This document shows positions 61,901 through 62,315 of a stretch of DNA of 64,000 nt, in pieces. The stretch is from Spirometra erinaceieuropaei (lineage: Eukaryota; Platyhelminthes; Cestoda; Diphyllobothriidea; Diphyllobothriidae). The stretch covers positions 777,023-841,022 of the forward strand of contig CACRXP010000143.1 in assembly GCA_902702965.1 (NCBI GenBank). The letters run 5' to 3'. Each line of letters opens with the position of its first letter. Positions within the stretch are counted from its first letter, which is position 1. Made by a program: the position numbers and the translations under genes. The notes beneath the pieces are model-generated. The model saw only the letters and a program-made list of their open reading frames with translations, was not told where the DNA came from and did no database searches.

Positions 61901-62315
61901 GCAAGCAGACAAGCGTGCTTTTCACCTTTTTGTCCAATGACCAAGATAAAAGAAGGGCGGCTTGTGCTAGTTCCAGAAAGGGCAACGGGACAGATGCACT
62001 TCTACGACCAGAGCTCAACTGTAGACAGAGGAGAGAATAGAAGAGGCCGGTTAATTCGATGTCATGAAAGAGGGTTACAATAAGTAGACAAATAAAGTAC
62101 CAATTACCTCATAAATCTTGTCTCCCAAGGACTGGCAAAGACCATCAGGCAGGGCGTTGGTCAAGACGGTCCTGACAGAAGCATCCAGTACGCCGATAAG
62201 AAACGTGACTCCAGCCAGCATCTGAGTAAGTTGTGTAGCCCGTTCCAGTGCTTCCTTCTCATCCTCAAATGAGGCGAAATTCATCCACGATAGATCGCCA
62301 TCTGGCCTGGTCAGA
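1571..62315 (-). CDS. PRKDC: DNA-PKcs (PRKDC) ortholog, partial multi-exon gene
   Basis: This is a large PI3K-related kinase gene read on the minus strand; 30 exons were recognised. DNA-PKcs is the nuclear serine/threonine kinase that Ku recruits to DNA double-strand breaks in non-homologous end joining. The exon translations follow the vertebrate protein in order: HEAT solenoid (VFRPFGQLWLAPLL against VFRPYAKHWLSPLL), an SQ-rich linker, YRVGSLPDVQ at the start of the FAT region, VLTNRLLFLSK within FAT, LEMPGHF before the kinase, and KSGEDLRQD in the kinase N-lobe. Most neighbouring exons agree in splice phase, which supports one gene rather than pseudogene pieces. The start codon, N-terminal HEAT repeats, kinase catalytic loop, DFG-like segment and FATC are outside the window. 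Short exons are still missing in the 53.7-58.4, 47.3-48.8, 39.4-46.9 and 33.1-35.3 kb introns. ATM, ATR and mTOR are less likely because the YRxGxLPDxQ and solenoid matches are specific to DNA-PKcs. Confidence 0.9.
2027..2353 (-). CDS. PRKDC: PRKDC exon, pre-kinase / kinase N-lobe
   Basis: 109 codons in phase 0. The translation includes KLRTLTPAELSDCLRRV (human LLRMKLSDFNDITNML), YSPWLASF (human CSPWMSDF), LEMPGHF (human LEIPGQY) and FIHRLHPSVK before the kinase beta strands. A Ser/Ala-rich insertion (SPAAGDNSSSTD) is longer than in human. Acceptor CCCCCCTAG, donor AAG/GTCAGC. Confidence 0.94.
2354..3626. other. Intron with one unassigned plus-strand ORF
   Basis: A 127-codon ATG ORF on the plus strand at 2475-2858 has no family I recognise and no visible domain; it may be chance or an old element fragment. 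Nothing else stands out. Confidence 0.35.
3627..3688 (-). CDS. PRKDC: PRKDC short exon, pre-kinase linker (62 nt)
   Basis: Translation reads QNVDAAYNSESTLRERKVKK. Joined to the next exon it gives RERKVKKLLECLRVELGPGG, in place of human [20 protein letters not shown]. Acceptor TTGTTTTCAG, donor AAG/GTATGT, and both phases fit. Confidence 0.85.
4071..6409. mobile_element. Foldback element (subfamily B) split by a Penelope-like insertion
   Basis: The left end at 4071 follows a TA and reads CGGTGAATGACCGATCTCGT; the right end near 6409 is its inverted counterpart and is followed by TA. These ends match the intact subfamily B copies at 23.2 and 28.8 kb. Inside the two partial arms lies a minus-strand Penelope-like retroelement, so the retroelement inserted after the foldback element. 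Confidence 0.75.
4510..6290 (-). pseudogene. Penelope-like element: RT plus GIY-YIG, two in-frame stops
   Basis: One minus-strand frame carries, in order: VVISRPDKGSGVVILNKTDY near the N-side, LYGLLKLHKPGVPLRPI, SLDVQSLFTNVPL (RT motif A), NGVPMGSPLGPVLAGIFI (motif B), YRRCVDDIFAI (motif C, VDD), then a C-terminal YEFTCCCGCKYIGRTQRQLA with downstream EH, the GIY-YIG endonuclease. Penelope-like elements copy RNA at nicked or telomeric DNA ends using this RT/endonuclease pair. The frame is broken by TAA at 5941-5943 and TAG at 5782-5784, and starts after a stop near 6290, so the N-terminus is truncated. Everything from motif A to the end (4510-5682) is still open, so the copy is fairly young. 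Confidence 0.93.
6847..7200 (+). repeat. Degenerate telomere-like CCCTAA tract
   Basis: From about 7000 to 7195 the plus strand repeats variants of AACCCTAA and AACCTTAA, far from perfect. It matches the complement of the longer tract at 15.55-16.15 kb. The chance open frame across it encodes Pro/Asn/Leu-rich repeats and is not taken as a gene. Confidence 0.7.
7525..7700 (+). mobile_element. Decayed Penelope-like GIY-YIG fragment
   Basis: GAGACGTTTACCGGATCTGG and the following bases resemble, with many changes, the GIY-YIG coding segment at 41.4-41.6 kb (minus), including the VYRIWC codons. Frames are interrupted. Confidence is limited because the copy is short. Confidence 0.55.
7951..8092 (-). 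CDS. PRKDC: PRKDC exon, FAT/kinase linker
   Basis: Translation starts DWASSEARNVLRTSQPLSDA, aligning with human DWSNDVRAELAKTPVNKKN, and goes on RERLVESFTRLTDNHF (human IEKMYERMYAALGDP). Acceptor CATTCCCATAG, donor ACAG/GTATGT. It joins in phase to IFR of the previous exon, giving IFRDWA against human LFKDWS. Confidence 0.92.
8244..9105. mobile_element. Foldback element, subfamily A
   Basis: Left end CAGTGGGTAAGCTAAATCAC at 8244. The right end is decayed near 9105. Two long arms are inverted copies of each other (for example ATGACTACTTAAGTAGCATG near 8350 and its complement near 8910). Confidence 0.75.
9106..10150. other. Intron segment without recognised content
   Basis: Several short open frames occur on the plus strand but none shows a family I recognise. 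Confidence 0.3.
10160..10660 (+). pseudogene. Penelope-like element C-terminus (GIY-YIG), broken
   Basis: Plus-strand frame with IKGVSEATERIVAELAVGIT, GVVYRIPCQNCPC, HTGQTGRMLGSRIHEHKLAV, a GIY-YIG nuclease in which the usual YIG is altered to HTG. A stop (TGA) follows, but the frame continues SQVSAHTNEMGHEFNF, a further stop, then EAWASDENPVNRFIDLP, the usual Penelope C-terminal tail. The RT domain is absent, as in a 5'-truncated copy. A ribozyme-like core follows at 10.75 kb. Confidence 0.85.
10745..10800 (+). ncRNA. Hammerhead-ribozyme-like core after PLE tail
   Basis: TTGATGA, then a stem II formed by GGACTC and GAGTC-T, then GAAA, fits the CUGAUGA-stem II-GAAA hammerhead core with one change in the first base. 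It follows the Penelope C-terminus at 10.16-10.66 kb. Hammerhead motifs in Penelope pseudo-LTRs are established. Cleavage activity is untested. Confidence 0.65.
11015..11102 (-). CDS. PRKDC: PRKDC short exon, FAT/kinase linker
   Basis: Translation reads LAHQLSNLRALDRFLSELE then MFSEPDLIFR, aligned with human KLDQGGVIQDFINALDQLS and NPELLFK. The acceptor AATTTAAAG was preferred over CGCATCAG, 13 bases inside, because only it keeps phase with the previous exon. Donor GG/GTCAGT. Confidence 0.9.
12250..12300 (-). pseudogene. Duplicated acceptor and first codons of PRKDC exon 13.5 kb
   Basis: On the minus strand TTCCTGCAG/TGGCTTGTTAAC encodes WLVNLMS, copying the true exon edge (WLDNLMS) with about eight changes over 48 bases. 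The copied exon part is only some seven codons. It could act as a decoy 3' splice site; no donor is evident. Confidence 0.7.
13254..13513 (-). CDS. PRKDC: PRKDC exon, end of FAT domain
   Basis: Translation begins WLDNLMSALF (human FISWISHMVALL) and includes LLQLCKLYPQTVFYFFRVAV (human [20 protein letters not shown]), a strongly conserved PIKK motif. Acceptor GTTCCTGCAG, consensus donor CCAA/GTAAGT. The trailing two bases join the next exon as SKLAHQL. A partial copy of its acceptor and first codons lies near 12.25-12.30 kb. Confidence 0.93.
14783..14957 (-). CDS. PRKDC: PRKDC exon, FAT domain
   Basis: Translation begins VLTAMYLGADGGRLRFARAL, aligning well with human [20 protein letters not shown], and continues QVTGRLGAYVD (human QIIERYPEE). 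Acceptor TTCATCTACAG, donor CTG/GTAAGC, ending in phase 0 before WLDNLMSAL. Confidence 0.92.
15093..15135 (-). CDS. PRKDC: PRKDC putative micro-exon (43 nt)
   Basis: Inferred to reconcile phase between exons at 20.2 and 14.96 kb, which do not match directly. It encodes HYERLGSPEASNI, placing LGSPEASNIFVLTAMYL opposite human AYPALVVEKMLKALKL. Acceptor ATTGCTTAG, donor TTTT/GTTACC (weak). Length and phase are exactly right; the boundaries need transcript support. Confidence 0.6.
15540..16165 (+). repeat. Degenerate telomere-like TTAGGG tract
   Basis: About 600 bases rich in GGTTAGGGTT, GGTTACGGTT and GGTTTAGG variants on the plus strand. Flatworm telomeres are TTAGGG, so this may be an interstitial relic or a satellite-like intron expansion. 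Neighbouring units differ, so it is old. Confidence 0.85.
16726..17015. mobile_element. Nested inverted-repeat element with telomere-like cores
   Basis: GGCAAGATCCTAGTTCGTAG, AGATCTTATTTCGTAG, CTACGAAATAGGATCTT and CTACGAAATAAGATC alternate in orientation, enclosing CCCTAACCCTAA and TTAGGGTTAG stretches. The segments near 16795-16840 and 16950-17000 (AATAGGGGGTTTAA and its complement, with CCCCAACCTCCTGTC-like flanks) form a longer inverted pair. Matches the single element at 34.44 kb. Confidence 0.75.
17097..17425 (+). pseudogene. Penelope-like C-terminal fragment with ribozyme-like end
   Basis: The plus frame has EESWNSNEDSIDRHIDL and STSYQALRKKI, the Penelope C-terminal tail seen also at 10.6 and 18.65 kb. 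The hammerhead-like core at 17.33 kb follows directly. Confidence 0.78.
17330..17382 (+). ncRNA. Hammerhead-ribozyme-like core
   Basis: TTGACGA, a GGGCTC/GAGTTC stem II, GAAAC and GTCGG follow one another, then ATAAATAAAC shared with the copies at 18.4 and 19.0 kb. The first core base is T instead of C. Confidence 0.62.
17450..18110. mobile_element. Decayed foldback element fragment
   Basis: Contains half-arm features of the foldback family (AGAAAAATGCATGCTACTTG near 17.9 kb, a GAATTTCAGTTGATGCTTCG end near 18.08 kb). The matching left arm may be at 15.3 kb, displaced by later insertions; this is uncertain. Confidence 0.45.
18352..18412 (-). ncRNA. Hammerhead-like motif, minus strand
   Basis: Minus strand reads TTTGACAA, stem II GGAGAGC with GCTCTTC, then GAAACGTCAGC. 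The G of GA in the CUGANGA core is replaced by A, so this copy may be inactive. Confidence 0.5.
18962..19030 (+). ncRNA. Hammerhead-like motif, plus strand
   Basis: Near-identical to the minus copy at 18.4 kb: TTTGACAA, GGAGAGC/GCTCTTC stem, GAAACGTCAGC. Same core change. Confidence 0.5.
19250..19400 (+). repeat. SINE-like element body
   Basis: GAGGCTGGGTAGGACTGACT and the GACGGCTAACAAACCAGAAATGG block recur, with changes, at 42.97, 43.25, 48.63, 55.03 (all plus) and 58.17 kb. Copies at 42.9 and 43.2 kb keep a TTCGAAT B-box-like sequence, pointing to tRNA origin. Confidence 0.6.
19401..20199. other. Intron segment, nothing recognised
   Basis: No coding match, repeat or RNA gene was seen here. 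Confidence 0.3.
20200..20706 (-). CDS. PRKDC: PRKDC exon, FAT domain
   Basis: 169 codons. The translation runs QCIDFYSQLREAISFHPT to GALIELADFSDAQMSVID, the latter aligned with human AYMTLADFCDQQLRKEE. Cysteine- and leucine-rich helices fit the FAT repeats. Acceptor CGCTTTTTTCCAG, donor GAAG/GTTCGT. It ends with one split base, which the 43-nt exon at 15.1 kb completes. Confidence 0.88.
21360..22354. mobile_element. Foldback element, subfamily A (nearly intact)
   Basis: Starts CAGTAGGTGGGCTAACTC and ends with the inverted form; both sides are flanked by CA where other copies have TA. Arms of nearly 500 bases are mirror images. No transposase frame is present. Confidence 0.88.
23143..23165 (+). 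repeat. Poly-G run (23 G)
   Basis: Uninterrupted G homopolymer just left of a foldback element. Length is likely to vary or be misassembled. Confidence 0.9.
23249..24398. mobile_element. Foldback element, subfamily B (intact)
   Basis: Ends CAGTGAGTGACCGATCTTAT and its inverse, flanked by TA on both sides. Arms are very similar inverted copies; the middle (23.64-24.01 kb) is itself mirrored around TGTCCACCCACATTGCATCG. No open frame of note. Confidence 0.9.
24465..24520 (-). ncRNA. Hammerhead-ribozyme-like core
   Basis: The minus strand reads CTCTGATGG, then a loop and GAGAATCC, then GAAACGCC. One core base is changed and stem II pairs poorly. Homologous to the better copy at 40.93 kb. Confidence 0.5.
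24890..24942 (+). ncRNA. Hammerhead-ribozyme-like core
   Basis: The plus strand has CTCTGATGA, GGTTCC, a short loop, GAGAATCC and GAAGC. The CUGAUGA half is intact; the GAAA half is GAAG. Confidence 0.5.
25195..25250 (+). ncRNA. Ribozyme-like repeat motif (shared with 36.03 kb)
   Basis: CCTGAGGAAGAATTACCGAA and GTGCGTTCGCCAACTTGACT recur on the minus strand at 36.0-36.06 kb, there with an intact CCTGATGA and CCGAAAG. The arrangement recalls a hammerhead with a very short stem II, but pairing is not convincing. Confidence 0.4.
25458..25867 (-). CDS. PRKDC: PRKDC exon, FAT domain
   Basis: Translation opens LLFLSKASSVRTVAHADSLL and continues DFRLASAKACIRANSIRRAL (human [21 protein letters not shown]), then ITPQCCRLAWCNAFASCWSA (human WLVSWVQSYCRLSHCRS). 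Acceptor CCCTCTGTAG, donor TCCA/GTAACT; start and end phases fit both neighbours. Confidence 0.9.
25905..26010 (-). CDS. PRKDC: PRKDC exon, FAT domain
   Basis: Translation includes STLLLKWRKRCVEESLEG and ends EEVLTNR, aligning with human VPLKRLLNTWTNRYPDA and DIITNR. Acceptor CTCCTTTCAG. The donor AATCG/GTAGGT opens a 37-nt intron; using it gives VLTNRLLFLSK across the junction (human IITNRCFFLSK) and correct phase, which settles the choice over an upstream GTATGG. Confidence 0.92.
26049..26148 (-). CDS. PRKDC: PRKDC exon, FAT domain
   Basis: Translation starts AWTTKSSEGYRENLE and ends LLTELEEFVRPMSQH; the latter resembles human LTEIQEFISFISKQ. Acceptor TGATGGCAG, donor CACC/GTAAGC. The following intron is only 38 nt, and the split codon is completed correctly by the next exon. 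Confidence 0.83.
27639..27737 (-). CDS. PRKDC: PRKDC short exon, FAT domain (33 codons)
   Basis: Translation reads SKYPYELALLSVLENNWPKA then VSFCESAFKQLSQ, matching human HYSQELSLLYLLQDDVDRA and YYIQNGIQSFMQ in length and pattern. Acceptor CCTCTGTAG, donor CAG/GTGGGT, phase 0 at both ends as required. It was found by looking for the missing human segment. Confidence 0.88.
27862..28055 (-). CDS. PRKDC: PRKDC exon, FAT domain
   Basis: Translation includes SLWSNAYAADSVMPLILRAR and LHLAVQAEIEV, aligning with human [20 protein letters not shown] and LKLLLQGEADQ. Acceptor CTCCCATTTTAG, donor TTCGAG/GTAGCC. Together with the preceding exon it totals 480 bases and ends in phase 0. Confidence 0.9.
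28056..28139 (-). other. Putative 84-nt in-frame intron of PRKDC
   Basis: Donor GTACGT and acceptor CCCATTTTAG bound 84 bases with a pyrimidine-rich 3' part and no stop in frame. Removing it improves alignment to the FAT domain by deleting a Pro/Thr-rich segment (TTTPPPLSIPRP). Retention would still give an open frame. Confidence 0.65.
28140..28425 (-). CDS. PRKDC: PRKDC exon, FAT domain
   Basis: Translation begins LVAAYNVDEEDEEETDD, an acidic insertion, then LICREELLRCLEEMGSWQKL aligns with human FWELASLDCYNHLAEWKSL. Acceptor TTTCAACCTCAG. I end it at TCG/GTACGT because an 84-base stretch follows with good splice signals and length divisible by three. Retaining that intron would keep the frame open, so an unspliced reading is possible. 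Confidence 0.87.
28512..28718. other. Assembly gap (207 N)
   Basis: Run of N within the intron upstream of the exon at 28.4 kb. Any frame drawn through it is meaningless. Confidence 0.99.
28835..29710. mobile_element. Foldback element, subfamily B
   Basis: Begins CAGTTAGTGACTGGTCTCAC and ends in the inverted form with TA on both sides. At about 876 bases, the arms are more diverged than in the 23.2 kb copy. Confidence 0.85.
30153..30510 (-). CDS. PRKDC: PRKDC exon, FAT domain
   Basis: Translation includes VDVWWQLARLYRFAGHSSEL and RLDYEKAFSEFSE, aligning with human [20 protein letters not shown] and RSDYSEAAKQYDEAL, TPR-like helices of the FAT domain. The acceptor CCCGAGTAG was chosen over GCCCCAG, 16 bases inside, because only the former keeps phase with the previous exon. 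Donor GAG/GTGACG. Confidence 0.92.
30511..32362. other. Intron with decayed foldback and dispersed repeats
   Basis: 31.06-31.5 kb shows faint foldback-arm similarity (GTAAAAAGTAACTACACAAG). 31.6-31.86 kb and 31.94-32.0 kb carry pieces of a dispersed repeat (GACAGTGGACTGGTTTCC; CAGGCTGCAATGGCTCCTTT) seen elsewhere in the window. A few short GGA repeats occur at 32.11 kb. Confidence 0.5.
32363..33056 (-). CDS. PRKDC: PRKDC exon, start of FAT region
   Basis: The longest exon seen (231 codons). It opens SRLRRRFKFHRT (human LLRLRRRFMRD), then carries the diagnostic LYRVGSLPDVQSLTPE (human SYRHGDLPDIQIKHSS) and LATGQTEAAICLLEEILC (human QQPVGIRLLEEALLR). These mark the junction between the phosphorylation-cluster linker and the FAT domain. 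Acceptor GCTTTCCCCAG, donor AAAAG/GTCTGT; its two trailing bases fit the next exon. Confidence 0.95.
33300..34266. mobile_element. Foldback element, subfamily A, diverged
   Basis: Left arm begins near ATGTGCTAACTCACTAATGT and the right arm ends CATTTCATGAGTTAGCACAT. Mid-arm blocks (AAAATGACTACTTGAGTAGC and its inverse) are retained. The outermost bases are degraded. Confidence 0.8.
34436..34604. mobile_element. Small TIR element with telomere-like core
   Basis: GGATCTTATTTCTTTGCCGT at the left and ACGGCTAAGAAATATAATCT at the right are inverted. Between them are CTAACCCCTAACC and CCTAACCCC variants. AAATGGC occurs on both flanks, a possible target duplication. Related to the nested copy at 16.7-17.0 kb. 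Confidence 0.72.
35310..35712 (-). CDS. PRKDC: PRKDC exon, SQ-rich phosphorylation-cluster region
   Basis: Ser/Thr/Leu-rich, low-complexity exon sitting where vertebrate DNA-PKcs has the autophosphorylation (ABCDE) cluster. Four SQ dipeptides are visible: TPSSQP, LLSQSQTL (two) and RMSQW. PIKK kinases target SQ/TQ sites, so retained regulation is plausible, but position-by-position conservation is not shown. Acceptor TTCTTGCAG, donor TCG/GTGAGT. It ends in phase 0 while the next recognised exon needs phase 1, so a short exon is missing between 33.06 and 35.31 kb. Confidence 0.82.
36003..36060 (-). ncRNA. Ribozyme-like repeat motif (shared with 25.2 kb)
   Basis: The minus strand reads CCTGATGAAGAGTTACCGAA, then GCACGTGTTTGCCAATTTGA. 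CUGAUGA and GAAA are both present, but the short segment between cannot form a clear stem II. Probably the end of an unidentified retroelement. Confidence 0.45.
36061..37260. other. Intron segment with a hydrophobic plus-strand ORF
   Basis: A 136-codon plus-strand frame at 36758-37168 is Leu/Phe/Ile-rich because the DNA is AT-rich; I recognise no family. No repeat is obvious. Confidence 0.3.
37318..37697 (-). CDS. PRKDC: PRKDC exon, end of HEAT solenoid
   Basis: Translation includes LSPEVPSLISALLPNFLT and FRHPLYNWPLDPACQFFKV, aligning with human SPKIEVHFLSLATNFLLE and [21 protein letters not shown]. Acceptor CCATCTAG, donor GTCAG/GTACGG. It ends with two split bases that the next exon completes (AG/C). 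A run of Ser residues (SSASSSSDSA) is a low-complexity insertion. Confidence 0.87.
38473..38725 (-). CDS. PRKDC: PRKDC exon, C-terminal HEAT solenoid
   Basis: Translation starts SSDVLAAGLLLMLRLVQFIF and ends RLSNQAIK, placed where human has the FVQVMRH..KVCLDIIYKMMPKL repeats. Acceptor GGTTTTGCAG, donor AAG/GTAAGG, one split base at the start and phase 0 at the end. It is only 77 bases from its upstream neighbour, a small intron. Confidence 0.84.
38803..39366 (-). CDS. PRKDC: PRKDC exon, C-terminal HEAT solenoid
   Basis: 188 codons. The translation includes SQKAVLTSAWEVGGLLIARC and SLPRLLALLTRLFQALTSD, aligning with human YKEVYAAAAEVLGLILRYV and the repeats that follow. Acceptor CCACCACCCAG, donor TCTGG/GTATTG. 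Start and end phases fit both neighbours. A Ser/Arg/Thr-rich stretch in the middle is probably a loop. Confidence 0.87.
39367..40870. other. Intron segment, nothing firmly recognised
   Basis: The minus-strand frame at 40031-40336 has a PQDRPKSL segment reminiscent of some retroelement ORF1 proteins, but too short to call. A missing PRKDC exon is expected between 39.4 and 46.9 kb and was not located. Confidence 0.3.
40880..41715 (-). pseudogene. Penelope-like C-terminus (GIY-YIG) with ribozyme-like end
   Basis: Minus-strand frames carry GVLYRIWCSCGQSDYVGESG, RLLGTRITEHAAAVRR (GIY-YIG with YVG), then SRELLESWFMGLQSINK and PTPYSVLRHRL. The pieces lie in different frames, so it is broken. RT is absent. 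A good hammerhead-like core follows downstream at 40.93-40.99 kb. It starts with GAGTTCCAGGAAGTAGTT, shared with 24.42 kb. Confidence 0.85.
40930..40985 (-). ncRNA. Hammerhead-ribozyme-like core (best copy)
   Basis: The minus strand reads CTCTGATGATGGATTC, loop AAGTGA, GAATCC, GAAATGTC. The CTGATGA and GAAA halves are intact and stem II GGATTC/GAATCC pairs fully. It sits just downstream of the Penelope C-terminus, as expected for a pseudo-LTR ribozyme. A minimal helix III is assumed. Confidence 0.75.
42900..43320 (+). repeat. Two tRNA-related SINE-like copies
   Basis: CCCTGGTTCGAATCCCAGGT near 42.95 kb is a B box like a tRNA T-arm, followed by CTTGGGTATGGCTGGCTTAT; a second copy at 43.2-43.3 kb has CAGTTCGAATCGCAAG and GAGTATGGCTGGCTGATGAC. 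Confidence 0.7.
43700..44460. mobile_element. Very decayed foldback element
   Basis: AAAAACGACTACGTAAGTTA near 43.82 kb and TTTCGATGCCCTTG resemble arm blocks of the foldback family; ends are not found. Confidence 0.45.
44660..45330. repeat. Dispersed repeat pieces
   Basis: GTGTGGCACGCGCAGACGGG near 44.69 kb and GTGTGGCACGCACGGACGGG near 45.16 kb are copies of one unit, also hinted at near 63.49 kb (GTGTACGGCACGCGTAGA). Type unknown. Confidence 0.5.
45498..46092. mobile_element. MITE-like element with ~45-bp TIRs and internal repeats
   Basis: CGGGGTGAGGTTTGGTTCCG then AGCCCCACCTAAGTGATACC at the left return inverted at 46041-46091 with few changes. Inside, CCAGCGAG with a following TGGCTGTGTC-like sequence occurs four times (about 45631, 45734, 45890, 45989). 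No coding frame. Confidence 0.8.
46450..46765 (+). repeat. Direct repeat pair ~145 bp
   Basis: GACGCAGTCAACACCAG, CTGCCGCCTGAGAGGACAAC, then CTCATTCTGG or CTCATTCTAG and TCTTCTCC occur in both 46450-46600 and 46625-46765. ATAAAC in both looks like a poly(A)-signal-like 3' end, so these may be two tandem ends of a retroelement I cannot name. Confidence 0.7.
46892..47295 (-). CDS. PRKDC: PRKDC exon, C-terminal HEAT solenoid
   Basis: Translation begins VFRPFGQLWLAPLLTYLA, nearly the same as human VFRPYAKHWLSPLLQLAA. It continues through LCLLLADWASPSGG (human ILSWTGLATPTG) to NLELFRLLLDCWTSLEI (human NLEIIKTLVECWKDCLSI). Acceptor CGTTCTTTCAG, donor GTCAG/GTACGT. A Ser/Pro/Thr-rich insertion separates the helices. 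It ends with two split bases, which the 39.37 kb exon can accept, although about 50 residues of the human protein have no counterpart found. Confidence 0.93.
47424..47454 (+). repeat. (AGG)n microsatellite
   Basis: About ten GAG/AGG units next to the 46.9-47.3 kb exon, in the upstream intron. Confidence 0.9.
47822..48591. other. Assembly gap (770 N)
   Basis: Run of N between two PRKDC exons. The human protein has over 150 residues here (after the NUC194 region, before VFRPYA), so an exon may be lost in it. Confidence 0.99.
48592..48700 (+). repeat. SINE-like body copy
   Basis: CGATTGGGTATGCCCGACAA and GATGGCTAATAAGCCGGAAA match the SINE body at 19.3 and 55.03 kb. Confidence 0.6.
48809..49052 (-). 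CDS. PRKDC: PRKDC exon, NUC194 region
   Basis: Translation includes IDLWTAALSCLIATVC and NEKFFNFVFLPDLL, matching human LYHCAAYNCAISVICC and ELKFYQGFLF. Acceptor CTGCCTTCCAG and a consensus donor CTT/GTAAGT. It ends in phase 0. The next recognised exon lies past a 770-base N gap, so coding sequence may be hidden between them. Confidence 0.87.
49238..50232. mobile_element. Foldback element, subfamily A (intact)
   Basis: Starts CAGCAGGTGAGCTAAATCAT after TA, ends in the inverted form before TG. About 995 bases with nearly equal mirrored arms. Confidence 0.9.
50233..51580. other. Intron segment with a dispersed-repeat copy
   Basis: GAGTCAGGCTGCAATGGTTC near 50.5 kb belongs to a family also at 31.95, 57.04 and 63.37 kb. 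The remainder shows nothing I can name. Confidence 0.45.
51590..51910. mobile_element. Decayed Penelope-like 3' end
   Basis: Resembles 40.89-41.18 kb over its length (CGGAAACTCACTCAAACCTA in place of CGGATTCTCACTTGAATCCA; GCTTGCTCGCCTGCATTCAA in place of GCTTGCTGGCCGGCATGCAA). The ribozyme-like core is eroded. Confidence 0.6.
52065..53046. mobile_element. Foldback element, subfamily A (intact)
   Basis: TA, then CAGTAGATGGGCTAAATCAT; the right end is its inverse, then TA. Arms mirror each other over nearly 490 bases. It lies about 260 bases downstream of the exon at 53.3 kb. Confidence 0.92.
53306..53749 (-). CDS. PRKDC: PRKDC exon, NUC194 region
   Basis: 148 codons with one split base at the start and two at the end. 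The translation includes FYNRLPKTSLHG and GTELTASLIK, aligning with human MYSRLPKDDVHA and GNELTKTLIK, one of the clearest matches in the window. The chosen donor CATCAA/GTTCGT gives the phase the next exon needs and joins SLIK directly to KAHSCLQD. Acceptor GATAATCAG. Confidence 0.87.
53812..54960. other. Intron segment, nothing recognised
   Basis: AT-rich, no coding match. A missing PRKDC exon is expected somewhere between 53.75 and 58.4 kb. Confidence 0.3.
54965..55210. repeat. Two abutting SINEs, opposite orientation
   Basis: The minus strand 55205-55120 has a tRNA-like head: box A TAGCTCAAGTGGTTAGAGC and box B GGGTTCGAATCCCACC, then AACAGTTGGGTCAATACAAA. A plus-strand SINE body (CTGAGGTTAGGTACATCTGG, AATAAGCCAGAAATGACCAG) occupies 54965-55080 and meets it tail to tail. 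A functional tRNA is unlikely: the anticodon arm does not pair and a second copy exists at 57.1 kb. Confidence 0.75.
55211..55998. other. Intron segment, nothing recognised
   Basis: Short plus-strand frames without a recognisable family. Confidence 0.3.
55999..56995. mobile_element. Foldback element, subfamily A
   Basis: TA on both sides; left end CAACATATGTACTAACTCAT is altered, right end is typical (TTAGCACATCTACTG). Arms are mirrored, about 997 bases in all. Confidence 0.88.
57003..57240 (+). repeat. tRNA-headed SINE preceded by dispersed repeat
   Basis: GTGTCAGGCTGCAATGGCTC opens a dispersed unit; 57.11-57.18 kb then repeats the tRNA-like head of 55.12 kb (GTCTGTACTAAAGCCTTCCA, GGGTTCGAATCCCACCGAGG), followed by the CACAGTTGGGTCAATATGAA tail. 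It directly follows the foldback element. Confidence 0.75.
57241..58395. other. Intron segment with a SINE-like trace
   Basis: AGCTGATGACGGCGAATAAT near 58.17 kb is a weak SINE-body match; otherwise nothing seen. Confidence 0.35.
58396..58573 (-). CDS. PRKDC: PRKDC exon, HEAT solenoid / NUC194 region
   Basis: Translation begins VLSCLEVTACPELMSALTMT, aligning with human [20 protein letters not shown]. The acceptor TTTTTTAG/GTTCTG is clear. The 3' end is uncertain: GCCTT/GTATGG is used here and an alternative is GCAAA/GTATCA. Neither leaves the phase needed by the next recognised exon, so at least one small exon probably lies between 53.75 and 58.4 kb. Confidence 0.7.
58574..60103. other. Intron, nothing recognised
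   Basis: AT-rich sequence between two HEAT-region exons; no repeat or coding match was recognised. Confidence 0.4.
60104..60346 (-). CDS. PRKDC: PRKDC exon, HEAT solenoid / NUC194 region
   Basis: 81 codons, phase 0 to phase 0. The translation starts LCDTDPLFRNIL and continues VKLLDMLAFFLHPL, aligning with human [21 protein letters not shown]. Acceptor TCTCTCGCAG, donor CGATCG/GTCAGT. By homology it lies near the start of the NUC194 (DNAPKcs_CC3) region. Confidence 0.82.
61112..61186 (-). CDS. PRKDC: PRKDC short exon (25 codons)
   Basis: A 75-base exon in phase 0 at both ends, with a strong acceptor (ACTTGCAG/GAG) and donor (CAG/GTACTG). It encodes a Leu-rich helix containing ETCLLLLSDQSLKHF. 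It was found by matching splice signals and phase between its two neighbours. Confidence 0.7.
61291..61432 (-). CDS. PRKDC: PRKDC exon, HEAT solenoid
   Basis: Translation reads ILSKLCEELANVWPLK and ends ERVILFAPQ. It resembles the human stretch around ILQHWKKCDSWW..MAVLALLAKILQI in spacing and hydrophobic pattern. Acceptor TTCTTTAG and donor CAG/GTGAGG. It takes one split base and ends in phase 0. Confidence 0.78.
61568..61833 (-). CDS. PRKDC: PRKDC exon, HEAT solenoid
   Basis: Translation includes DETVRWIFRIAPLV and SALELIVELIERLG, helical repeats of HEAT type. The donor is TACAG/GTATC and phase 2 at the end fits the next exon. The acceptor is uncertain: CTTGAAG is used here and CTCCAAG 18 bases downstream is an in-frame alternative. 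Functional inference comes only from its place in the series. Confidence 0.7.
62108..62315 (-). CDS. PRKDC: PRKDC exon, mid-HEAT solenoid (first exon seen)
   Basis: Most 5' exon recognised. The translation begins SLTRPDGDLSW and ends LGDKIYE, an alpha-helical HEAT-like stretch rich in Leu and Ala. The acceptor is TTTCTACGCAG and the donor GAG/GTAATTG. It starts with one split base and ends in phase 0, matching the next exon. Similarity to the human protein is modest; the assignment rests mainly on position and phase. Confidence 0.7.
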
